Shown in pieces: positions 1-5,704 of a DNA stretch of 6,040 nt. Every line of letters begins with the position of its first letter. Position 1 is the stretch's first letter. The stretch covers positions 1-6,040 of the forward strand of contig JAUVOB010000107.1 in NCBI GenBank assembly GCA_030599405.1, read 5' to 3'. A program made the translations under genes and the position numbers. A model generated the notes under the pieces. The model did no database searches and was not told the origin of the DNA. It was given only the letters and a program-made list of their open reading frames with translations. This stretch comes from Chloroflexota bacterium (GTDB lineage Bacteria > Chloroflexota > Anaerolineae > Promineifilales > Promineifilaceae).

Positions 1-2
1 GA

Positions 3-392
3 CCGGCCATCTCCTTCGCCCCCAGGGAGTAGACCAACGCTTCCTACTGATGCATCGATTTTAAGATCGGGAATGACCAGGTGTATGACCTGAATCTCGT
101 TGGATTCTGCGATGGCGGGCGATTGGCCGCTCTGTGCCGGGTCTGATGAGTGAATATTCTCTTCAATGATGATCCCAGAAACCAATTCTGAGGTGTTGTT
201 GGAGAATCCATCAGACCCAGTCATATCGTTTTCCGTCGCAATCGCGGCAACGGACGGCAGAAGTTCGTCACTACTGGGCATACTGAAAATTGGCTGTCCG
301 GATAGAAGGTATTGAAGGAGCAACGCGGCAGAGATAAATACCAGACCTACCGAGAGAAATACGACTCGAAGCGGGACTCGTTTCTGATTCAT
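3..392 (-). CDS. Putative sortase-family protein, N-terminal part (truncated by window edge)
   Basis: An open frame runs from an ATG at 392 to the left edge of the window, giving 130 complete codons with no stop. An in-frame stop lies 18 bases upstream (408-410), so the start cannot lie much further out. The protein begins with a short basic stretch (MNQKRVPLR) and one hydrophobic membrane segment at about residues 10-30. A polar, Ser/Asn/Glu-rich linker follows at about 31-98. It then reads HLVIPDLKIDASVGSVGL at about 104-121. Pattern knowledge: a membrane anchor, a low-complexity linker and then a strand of the form 'x-I-P-x-L-x-I-D-A-x-V-x-x-V-G-L' is how many class D/E/F-type sortases begin. 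These are extracellular transpeptidases that cleave and attach surface proteins. The catalytic His, Cys and Arg lie outside the window, so the assignment is an inference from the start of the domain. Another membrane-anchored exported protein is possible. No strong Shine-Dalgarno sequence precedes the ATG. Confidence 0.5.
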   Translation of the reverse strand, partial: MNQKRVPLRVVFLSVGLVFISAALLLQYLLSGQPIFSMPSSDELLPSVAAIATENDMTGSDGFSNNTSELVSGIIIEENIHSSDPAQSGQSPAIAESNEIQVIHLVIPDLKIDASVGSVGLLPGGEGDGR

Positions 393-657
393 TACAGGTA
401 CGGAATCTTACCCTTAATGGTAGGAAAAGGTTGGGTCAATTGGTACCAATGGCATTAGGTCAGACAGCGTTTTTTACTTTTCACATTTAACTTAACATAA
501 TAATCTAAGCCCTAACTTGTTTCCATTATTGGGCCGATCGTCCTCTTTATGTATCAAACCCTCCATATAGTTAGAGTAAGGAGGGGGATGAAAAATGCGA
601 TCGAGGCGACTGCACTCCTGATATGTGGATGAAGTACGGGCTCTTGAATCGATCTTG
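393..657. other. Non-coding spacer between sirtuin 3' end and putative sortase
   Basis: This AT-rich spacer separates the end of the sirtuin gene from the start of the leftward sortase-like gene, so it should hold the latter's promoter and possibly a terminator for the former. I see no convincing -35/-10 pair for the leftward gene. A stretch with TTATTAT and TAAGTT around 488-506 is AT-rich enough to be promoter-like on either strand. On the plus strand, TTTACT (473-478), 17 bases, then CATAAT (496-501) is a moderate match, but no supported gene lies downstream on that strand. A GC-rich hairpin at 559-585 is listed separately. Confidence 0.5.
559..585 (-). terminator. Possible weak terminator after mgtE-sirtuin unit
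   Basis: About 73 bases past the sirtuin stop codon, CCCTCC (559-564) can pair with GGAGGG (580-585), a perfect 6-bp GC-rich stem with a 15-base loop. Read on the minus strand, the stem is followed by TTTGATAC, which is only weakly T-rich. The large loop and poor U-tract make it a marginal intrinsic terminator, but its position downstream of the last gene of the leftward unit fits. Confidence 0.22.
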
Positions 658-1416
658 TTATCGTCCCTTAATTGAGTTTACCAATGATGGTAGGATATTT
701 CCCGCGGTTCCTCTGAAGACAAAGTCGGAAAATTGAGTCAGCGGCGTGTCATCGATGTTAATCTCGACAATGATAGCTCCGGTAGCGCGAGCTTCCAGAG
801 CGAGCGATGCTGCGGGCTGGACAACACCCGACGTCCCGATGCTGAAAAAGATATCACAAGTCCGGGCTGCAATAAGGGCTTCATGATAGCTGCCTCGTGG
901 GAGCGCCTCGCCAAACCAAACGACGTCTGGCCTGAGCAGGCTGCCGCAATCTGGACAATGAGGGAGGTTATCTGAGGAGTCCGAAGTCTCCTTGATGATC
1001 CTTCCATCGCGAGTACATCTGGTCCGCATGATATTGCCATGAAGCTCAATGACGGCTGAACTGCCAGCAAGCCTGTGGAGACCATCCACATTCTGCGTGA
1101 TCAAGCTATAACCGCGAATCAATGCTTCCATTTCTACCAGAGATAGATGTCCTGGGTTAGGCTTTGCCTTGCCAATAAGTTCACGGCGCCATCGGTACCA
1201 TTGCCAAACCAGCGCCGGATCGCGCCGAAATGCCTCTGGAGTTGCCAAAGATTCGGGATCATATTGAGCCCATAAGCCAGTCTGGGCTTCCCGAAAAGTG
1301 GGCACGCCACTCTCGGCCGAAACACCGGATCCAGTCAGGACGGCAACATGGGTGGCTGATTGCATAGAGGAGAAAAACTCGGGCGGAGCCTGAAATGATT
1401 CGCCGATTTGACGCAT
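658..1416 (-). CDS. cobB: NAD-dependent protein deacylase, class III sirtuin (CobB/SIRT5-like)
   Basis: This is a complete 252-residue Sir2-family enzyme. It removes acyl groups from lysine using NAD+, giving nicotinamide and O-acyl-ADP-ribose, in the cytoplasm. Visible motifs in order: the Rossmann NAD loop GSGVSAESGVPTFR (29-42), TQNVDGLH (107-114), the catalytic His in ELHGN (H126), CPDCG (154-158), RPDVVWFGE (162-170) and GTSGVVQPA (194-202). In the segment WQWYRWRRE, Y74 and R77 match the Tyr-x-x-Arg pair (Y102/R105 of SIRT5, Y92/R95 of E. coli CobB) that binds the carboxylate of succinyl- or malonyl-lysine. The enzyme is therefore probably a desuccinylase/demalonylase as well as a deacetylase. 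The first zinc-cysteine pair is incomplete (C134 present, D137 where the second Cys normally sits). It starts 18 bases after the mgtE stop on the same strand, so co-transcription is likely. The ATG at 1416 has no clear Shine-Dalgarno; the ATG at 1365 (residue 18) is an alternative, but it leaves only about 7 residues before the NAD-binding strand. Confidence 0.96.
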   Translation of the reverse strand: MRQIGESFQAPPEFFSSMQSATHVAVLTGSGVSAESGVPTFREAQTGLWAQYDPESLATPEAFRRDPALVWQWYRWRRELIGKAKPNPGHLSLVEMEALIRGYSLITQNVDGLHRLAGSSAVIELHGNIMRTRCTRDGRIIKETSDSSDNLPHCPDCGSLLRPDVVWFGEALPRGSYHEALIAARTCDIFFSIGTSGVVQPAASLALEARATGAIIVEINIDDTPLTQFSDFVFRGTAGNILPSLVNSIKGR

Positions 1417-1434
1417 TATTCGAATTAAGCCGGA

Positions 1435-2799
1435 TTAGAGAATGAGACGAGCGAGAGTGAAGTATATAAATAGGCCAGTGGCATCGACGATGGTCGTAAT
1501 CATCGGCGCGCTCACCACGGCAGGATCGATTTTTAAGCGTTCAGTTATCAGAGGAACGAGAGTCGCCACTGTGTTAGCCCAGATTACAACCAGGAGTAGA
1601 GTGAGGGCAAGGACCAAGGGAACGCCAGGATCCGAGTCAAATAGAAAAGCCCGGACGAAACCGGCAAGGCCAAGCACCAGACCTAAGACGAGTCCTATGG
1701 TGACCTCACGCGACAGTGTACGTCCAATGTCTACCAAGCGCACCTCACCGACGGCGATGGCTCGAATGATCGTGGCGACAGTTTGCGATCCGGCGTTGCC
1801 GGCTGTACCACTAACAACTGGAATGAAGATTGTTAATGAGACGAAGGCAGCAAGAAGGGCTTCATGGTTCTGTACAACAGCATCGGTCGCCAGTGAAGCC
1901 GCAAAAAGAGGAATTAACCACACCAGTCGTTTACCGACAACCTGCAGAACTGAAGCAGAAAAATAGGGCTGGGCCAGGGGCTCAGATCCACCCAGGCGCT
2001 GAATATCCTCGGTGGCTTCCTCTTCAATAATGTCCAGTACGTCGTCGACGGTGACCACGCCAAGAAGCCGCATCTCTTCATCGACGACCGGAATGGCTAC
2101 GAAATCGTATTTCGATACCATCTCGGCCACTTCTTCCTGATCGGCCGAAACCGGAATAGTCAATATGTCTGTTCCCATGATTGACTCGATTGTTGTTGAC
2201 GGGGAAGCTTGAAGTAGAGCACGAATCGGAACCACGCCAATCAGTCGGCTATTTCGGTCTATCACATAAAGGTAATGGACGGTCTCGGCCACTTCGATCT
2301 CGACCAACGAGCGCAAATAATCCAGGGCTGCTGCCACCGTCCAATGTCTCCGAAGGGCGGCGACATCTCGGGTCATCAAGCGGCCCGCGGTCTCCTCTTC
2401 GTAGCTTAGGAGTTCTCGTACCTCCTGAGCCTCCTCGGGTTCCATGAGTCCAAGGAGAAGTGTTGCCGTCTCATCCGGTAACTCATCCAGGAATTCCGCG
2501 GCGTCATCCATCGGTAGCTCGTCGAGCAAATCTGCGAGCCGTTCATCATCGACCTTTTCAACGAGATCCTGCCGGACGAGACTGCTGGTTTCATCTAGCA
2601 CCTCGCTTGCTACCTCGTCGGTAAGCAAATCGAAGACAATGAGGGTCTCGTCGGGCGTCAGATTATCTAAAACGTCGGCGATATCGGCCGGATGAAAATC
2701 ATTCACCAGCAGACGCAACTCGTCTAGCTCATCTCGTTCTATAAGGGATTTGACCTGGTTGGTCATCCGGTTCTGGTGGCTGGCTGTCAACTCTTCCAC
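1435..2799 (-). CDS. mgtE: Magnesium transporter/channel MgtE
   Basis: This 454-residue protein has the full MgtE architecture and the family's usual length. Domains in order: a strongly acidic, Leu-rich superhelical MgtE_N domain (about 30-135); the junction ETAGRLMT (136-143); two CBS domains (about 141-200 and 206-262), which in known MgtE bind Mg2+ and close the pore when magnesium is high; a connecting helix (about 262-288); and five membrane helices (about 290-312, 315-345, 364-386, 394-418 and 428-453). The signature PVVSGTAGNAGSQT (327-340) and the last-helix motif ITTIVDATGLFIYF (434-447) are present. D439 in the latter corresponds to the conserved pore Asp (D432 in the Thermus protein). 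It acts in the inner membrane in Mg2+ uptake. The start is a GTG at 2799: AGGAGA lies at 2808-2813, about 9 bases upstream, which strongly supports this codon over the in-frame ATG at residue 12. A sirtuin gene follows after 18 bases. No frameshift or missing domain is seen. Confidence 0.97.
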   Translation of the reverse strand: MEELTASHQNRMTNQVKSLIERDELDELRLLVNDFHPADIADVLDNLTPDETLIVFDLLTDEVASEVLDETSSLVRQDLVEKVDDERLADLLDELPMDDAAEFLDELPDETATLLLGLMEPEEAQEVRELLSYEEETAGRLMTRDVAALRRHWTVAAALDYLRSLVEIEVAETVHYLYVIDRNSRLIGVVPIRALLQASPSTTIESIMGTDILTIPVSADQEEVAEMVSKYDFVAIPVVDEEMRLLGVVTVDDVLDIIEEEATEDIQRLGGSEPLAQPYFSASVLQVVGKRLVWLIPLFAASLATDAVVQNHEALLAAFVSLTIFIPVVSGTAGNAGSQTVATIIRAIAVGEVRLVDIGRTLSREVTIGLVLGLVLGLAGFVRAFLFDSDPGVPLVLALTLLLVVIWANTVATLVPLITERLKIDPAVVSAPMITTIVDATGLFIYFTLARLIL

Positions 2800-2879
2800 A
2801 ATGGCACTCTCCTGTAGCGATATTGGCTGACGATCCAGTCCGCCATGTAGGCTACTAGAATCAAGTACGACGCCCCCAT
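2787..2879 (-). CDS. Possible 30-codon upstream ORF in the mgtE leader
   Basis: Within the mgtE leader, an ATG at 2879 preceded by AGAAGAA opens a 30-codon frame. It ends at a TGA 13 bases inside mgtE, in a different frame. The predicted peptide has a hydrophobic N-terminal half (SYLILVAYMADWIV, residues 4-17) and a basic Tyr/Arg-rich end (QYRYRRVPLW). That could be a leader peptide whose translation is coupled to mgtE, or a tiny membrane protein. Leader peptides that sense Mg2+ are known upstream of other magnesium transporters (mgtL of the Salmonella mgtA leader), but this one has no visible similarity to them. Its short length means chance is a real explanation. Confidence 0.2.
   Translation of the reverse strand: MGASYLILVAYMADWIVSQYRYRRVPLWKS
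2825..2844 (-). promoter_or_regulatory. mgtE: Hairpin just upstream of the mgtE ribosome binding site
   Basis: GGCTGAC (2825-2831) faces GTCCGCC (2838-2844) across a 6-base loop. In the minus-strand RNA this gives a 7-bp stem interrupted by one central G-A mismatch. It ends about 12 bases before the AGGAGA of mgtE, so folding or unfolding here could affect ribosome access. A regulatory role is inference. Confidence 0.25.
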
Positions 2880-2911
2880 TTCTTCTGGCAAAATCTGTTT
2901 AACTCGAGACG

Positions 2912-2933
2912 ATTGGGATCTGAAATTCCCAAT
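2912..2933 (-). promoter_or_regulatory. mgtE: Perfect 7-bp hairpin early in the mgtE leader
   Basis: ATTGGGA (2912-2918) and TCCCAAT (2927-2933) are exact inverted repeats around an 8-base loop. They lie 20-40 bases downstream of the predicted leftward transcription start, so the hairpin would form in the 5' leader of the mgtE mRNA. There is no U-run after it in either direction, so it is not an obvious terminator; RNA stabilisation or leader regulation are the plausible roles. It does not resemble an M-box (ykoK) magnesium riboswitch. Confidence 0.3.
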
Positions 2934-2935
2934 GC

Positions 2936-2964
2936 TTGATAAGAGCGTATCGGTAGCTTATTAT
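2936..2964 (+). promoter_or_regulatory. Sigma70-type promoter for the mscS gene
   Basis: TTGATA (2936-2941, 5 of 6 to TTGACA) is followed by exactly 17 bases and then TATTAT (2959-2964, 5 of 6 to TATAAT). Transcription would start near 2971 and give a leader of about 118 bases before the mscS start. This is the best promoter match I found in the window. It overlaps the leftward -10 element of mgtE. Confidence 0.55.
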
Positions 2965-2988
2965 AGCTGAACCGGTAGCCATTTAGAA
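2960..2988 (-). promoter_or_regulatory. mgtE: Probable promoter for mgtE-sirtuin
   Basis: On the minus strand a perfect TATAAT lies at 2965-2960. The -35 position at 17-base spacing reads TTCTAA (2988-2983), only 3 of 6, so the element would rely on its -10 or on an activator. Transcription would begin near 2953, giving a leader of about 150 bases before the GTG start of mgtE. Its -10 overlaps the -10 of the rightward mscS promoter by five bases. Confidence 0.4.
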
Positions 2989-3088
2989 TATTGAACTATC
3001 ACCCCCATTACCGGCATTGTGGAAGGTGACTTATTCGCATTGAACCGTTACATAGGAGCTCAACCTGAAGGTGGAGGGATTGAACACG

Positions 3089-4171
3089 ATGACAGAAGAT
3101 ATTCAGAACTGGACCATCGCTCTTGCATTCTTATTGGGCGCCCTAATACTGAGTTGGTTGATCGGATTCATATTGAACCAACTAAGCAAACGCTATTTCA
3201 GAAAGACAGAGACCAGGTTTGACGATGTGCTGGTTGACACAGTAAGAACTCCTATCCGGGTGGCGATCGTCGTTGCAGGTTTCGAGCTCGCATTACGCCA
3301 GATAGACATTATCAGCAATAGAAAGTGGCAAGACAGCATCGACGATTTCTTCTTTGTTCTCTATCTCCTGATTGTCTATATGGCCGTACTTAGATTAATA
3401 TCCGCCATTGCTAAGTGGTATGCAGAAGACGTCGTTTCAAAGACCGAGACAGATTTAGACGACAAGTTCCTATCATTTTTCCGAGCCCTCGCCAACACAA
3501 TTCTTACTGTAATCGTAATAATCATCTTGCTCGGTCGATTCGGGATTGAACCGAGCGCGTTGGTCACCACCTTAGGAATCGGAACGCTCGCTGTAGCCCT
3601 AGCTGCCAAAGAAACTCTTAGCGACATGATCTCTGGCTTCATCATTATGATCGATCAGCCATTCGCAGTGGGGGATCGCGTCGAGATTATGGATATCGAC
3701 ACCTGGGGGGATGTCATCGAGGTAGGGCTCCGCAGCACACGAGTTCTCACTCGGGATAACAGGCTCGTAGCAATTCCCAACTCGGTGATCGCTAAAGGTC
3801 TGATAGTCAACTACTCAGATCCAAGCACCGTTTATCGAGTTCAGACTCATATCGGGGTAGCGTATGGAACTGATCTTGAGGTGGCGCGCGAAGTAATGAT
3901 CGATGCGATCCGATCCCAGGATTGGGTGATGCAAGATCGCCCGATTGAAGCTCTCATGCTGGAGTTCGGTGGCTCCGCCCTGATTTTTCGTGTTCGCTGC
4001 TGGATAGAGCATTACGTTGAAAAACGAAGGGCGATTGATAAGATGAACTCAGCCCTTTATCAAGCGGTTACCATAGCCGGTATAGATATCGAGCCCCTGA
4101 CTACCGTTCAGTTGTATCCTTCAACGGTTTCACCTGAAACAATGGAAGTCACACCAAAGACCAGCAAGTAG
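3089..4171 (+). CDS. MscS-family small-conductance mechanosensitive channel
   Basis: This is a 360-residue integral membrane protein when read from the ATG at 3089. It opens under membrane tension to release solutes on hypo-osmotic shock. Hydrophobic segments lie at about 10-29, 58-69, 87-107 and 134-153, followed by the pore-lining helix and the join to the soluble domain (about 157-200). The MscS signature is clear: LGIGTLAVALAAKETLSD, then GFIIMIDQPFAVGDRVEI, which parallels the Gly/Ala-packed pore helix and 'RPF-x-x-GD' turn of E. coli MscS. The beta domain (about 200-245, with VIAIPNS-type strand LVAIPNSVIAKG) and the C-terminal alpha/beta cage (about 250-342) are complete. It has more N-terminal helices than the three of E. 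coli MscS. An in-frame GTG at 3071 with AGGAG 12 bases upstream (3054-3058) would add six residues. I prefer the ATG because GGAGGG (3073-3078) precedes it by about 10 bases. It is divergent from mgtE and convergent with the Trm112-like gene. Confidence 0.94.
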   Translation: MTEDIQNWTIALAFLLGALILSWLIGFILNQLSKRYFRKTETRFDDVLVDTVRTPIRVAIVVAGFELALRQIDIISNRKWQDSIDDFFFVLYLLIVYMAVLRLISAIAKWYAEDVVSKTETDLDDKFLSFFRALANTILTVIVIIILLGRFGIEPSALVTTLGIGTLAVALAAKETLSDMISGFIIMIDQPFAVGDRVEIMDIDTWGDVIEVGLRSTRVLTRDNRLVAIPNSVIAKGLIVNYSDPSTVYRVQTHIGVAYGTDLEVAREVMIDAIRSQDWVMQDRPIEALMLEFGGSALIFRVRCWIEHYVEKRRAIDKMNSALYQAVTIAGIDIEPLTTVQLYPSTVSPETMEVTPKTSK

Positions 4172-4279
4172 GTTAAATTTACCAGTATGGCCACACCCTG
4201 AAACAGGTTCGTCTATCCAGCCGGTGTTGCAGACGCGATTAGTACGATAACCGCCTACAACTGAGATTAATCAGAGAGA
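4172..4279. other. Convergent intergenic region, no clear terminator
   Basis: The 108 bases between the ends of the mscS gene and the Trm112-like gene should hold terminators for both, but I found no GC-rich stem followed by a T-run in either direction. A short near-palindrome around TAAATTTA lies right after the mscS stop. Confidence 0.4.
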
Positions 4280-4543
4280 TCAGTCAGCCGGTGGGGGTAC
4301 CGGTAACTCCTGGTCTGGCGTATCCTTCCACTTCTCCCCTTCCTCTATTAGCATTACAGGGATTCCTTCCCGAATAGGGTACTTCAAACCCGAATCATCA
4401 CATACGAGCCAGGTATTGTGTACCAGACGGAGTTGACCAGGGTCTTCTCCGTATTTCTCCTTTTCTTGAACGGCTCTTGGGCATCGGAGGATCTCCAATA
4501 GCTCTGCACTGATGGGAAGGGAATCGTTCTCGTTCTCGCTCAT
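4280..4543 (-). CDS. Trm112/UPF0434-like small protein
   Basis: This 87-residue protein reads ISAELLEILRCP (11-22) and, after a longer than usual middle section, LVCDDSGLKYPIREGIPVML (46-65), ending in a Pro-rich acidic tail. This is the Trm112p/YcaR pattern: 'LLxILxCPxC' followed by 'LxCxxCxxxYPIRDGIPVML'. In eukaryotes and archaea Trm112 is a small zinc-ribbon partner that activates several RNA and protein methyltransferases; the role of bacterial members is poorly defined. Here each zinc knuckle keeps only its first cysteine (C21 and C48), with A24 and S51 where the partners should be, so zinc binding is doubtful. The ATG at 4543 has only a weak purine-rich stretch (AAAGG, GAG) upstream. 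The gene lies 168 bases beyond the end of the ATPase gene on the same strand, so shared transcription is possible but not shown. Confidence 0.8.
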   Translation of the reverse strand: MSENENDSLPISAELLEILRCPRAVQEKEKYGEDPGQLRLVHNTWLVCDDSGLKYPIREGIPVMLIEEGEKWKDTPDQELPVPPPAD

Positions 4544-4711
4544 TGATAACTCTGCCTTTATCTTTATCTAGGAGTTGCCTGACACGGACTACTCAATAGA
4601 TGATCTTACGACACTATCTGATGGCCGCAAGTCAACATCTACTGGGACTTTCAAATTTGGGATTTAGAGAAACCCTTTATCGAGAAAATCTAATTCGACT
4701 CAGCTCAGTTT

Positions 4712-5704
4712 TTAGCCATGTGCCCGTCTCAGCTGCTTTTCGGGGATGCGATACTTATAGATATTTCGACGCTTGAAAACGGGCATATGAAAATCGCCCG
4801 GATCAAGATCCATGGCAAGGGTCACGGCTACGTCAGCCAAAGTGATATGGTTAATTCCCAGATGAAGACATCGCTCATACAGCGCGTGACAAAGCCTCTG
4901 AAGATCATTCGGATGCCCACCTGTCAGATCGTGGATATATGTTCCAACGATGTCCGCTACACGGCGCGGATACGACTGTCTGATTATGTCAAGAGATTGT
5001 TGCTTATCGAAGTTGCCAACCTCAAGGATCCTGGCTTTGTCGAAATACAAGTCACCTACCGGCGGTTTCTGCTTGATACTGTCGCTTAATACCAGCAAGA
5101 ACTCGATTGTCCCCGCCTTTTTATAGAGCCGAGACATTATGTCTAGTATTTCGTCTCCTGAGGATCTCTCGCCCGAAAGACCAAAGAGGACATCGGCATC
5201 ATCGAAGGCGACCAGCAAGCGCTCATCCCTCAGCGATTCTGCCAATGGCATCCAGAATCTCTTGCTAAACTCCTCCATTGGACGAAGAACCAGCATTCGC
5301 TTCTGTATAGATGGTGCGATCCGATCTCTTTCGGCAAGGCCTTTCGTAATCCTCTGGCTGAATCTCCACAGAAAATCGCGAACACCAACGTCGAATATCT
5401 GGGACGCGTCGATGCTAATAGTGATCAGCTTCTGGGAATCTGTATCGTGGACGAGCCTATTTATGATGGAAGTCTTTCCAATCCCGGGTGAACCTAAAAT
5501 AATTAACGGCGCTCGTCCTTTCTCCGCCCAGGCCGCTCTCCTTAACCAGGAAATTTCATCATGACGGCCGAAAAACGGATCCGACTTCTCCAGCGGACGT
5601 CCAAAAATGTATGGGTTTTCAGTCGCTTCTTCAACAGGTATTGATTGGATCATAACCATGTCGATTGTAACTCGCGCCTGATAAAAAGAAAATCGCGGCG
5701 ACAT
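4712..5704 (-). CDS. Uncharacterised P-loop ATPase (AAA/STAND, Orc1/Cdc6-like)
   Basis: Read from the ATG at 5704 this is a 330-residue soluble ATPase. It begins with a NPYIFGRPL motif (30-38) and FFGRHDEISWL (44-54), a lead-in seen before the P-loop in Orc/Cdc6-like and STAND ATPases. Then come Walker A GSPGIGKTS (71-79, K77), Walker B LLVAFDDAD (163-171, D168/D169), a sensor-1-like strand ending LVLSDS (204-209) and a helical lid with LTGGHPNDLQRLC (260-272). The tail (about 309-330) is rich in Lys/Arg. No fused effector, sensor repeat, helix-turn-helix or membrane segment is apparent, so substrate and process are unknown. An ATP-driven switch acting on a partner or nucleic acid is the most that can be inferred. 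The start is uncertain: no Shine-Dalgarno precedes the TTG at 5734 or the ATGs at 5704, 5659 or 5653, and the conserved part begins only at residue 29. The nearest same-strand neighbour is the Trm112-like gene. Confidence 0.83.
   Translation of the reverse strand: MSPRFSFYQARVTIDMVMIQSIPVEEATENPYIFGRPLEKSDPFFGRHDEISWLRRAAWAEKGRAPLIILGSPGIGKTSIINRLVHDTDSQKLITISIDASQIFDVGVRDFLWRFSQRITKGLAERDRIAPSIQKRMLVLRPMEEFSKRFWMPLAESLRDERLLVAFDDADVLFGLSGERSSGDEILDIMSRLYKKAGTIEFLLVLSDSIKQKPPVGDLYFDKARILEVGNFDKQQSLDIIRQSYPRRVADIVGTYIHDLTGGHPNDLQRLCHALYERCLHLGINHITLADVAVTLAMDLDPGDFHMPVFKRRNIYKYRIPEKQLRRAHG

Noticed and set aside
439..450. Perfect 12-bp palindrome ATTGGTACCAAT upstream of the sortase-like gene, considered as an operator.
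   Set aside because: One or two perfect 12-bp palindromes are expected by chance in 6 kb, and no promoter elements flank it convincingly.
588..632. Plus-strand 14-codon ORF right after GGAGGGGG, with the purine run able to pair to CCCTCC at 559-564 like a sequestered ribosome site.
   Set aside because: Spacing from the purine run to the ATG is too short (about 3 bases), the peptide is tiny, no gene follows on that strand, and the same hairpin serves better as a weak terminator for the leftward unit.
733..975. Plus-strand open frame opposite the sirtuin gene, and similar frames opposite the ATPase (4718-5089, 5139-5564).
   Set aside because: All lie fully antisense to well-supported genes and have no recognisable motif or convincing ribosome site.
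1442..1966. Long plus-strand open frame (174 codons) opposite mgtE.
   Set aside because: It is antisense to the conserved membrane domain of MgtE, has an Arg/Thr/Ser-rich composition typical of a reverse-frame shadow, and shows no domain.
2800..2960. Possible M-box (ykoK) magnesium riboswitch in the mgtE leader.
   Set aside because: The leader lacks the conserved M-box opening motif around AGGUGAGGCUCC and the extended multi-stem layout; only two simple hairpins are visible.
4650..4685. GGG-TTT-AGAG-AAA-CCC type hairpin after the ATPase gene, considered as its terminator.
   Set aside because: The stem is interrupted by a bulge, is largely A-T outside three G-C pairs, and on the minus strand is followed by AAATTTG rather than a T-run.
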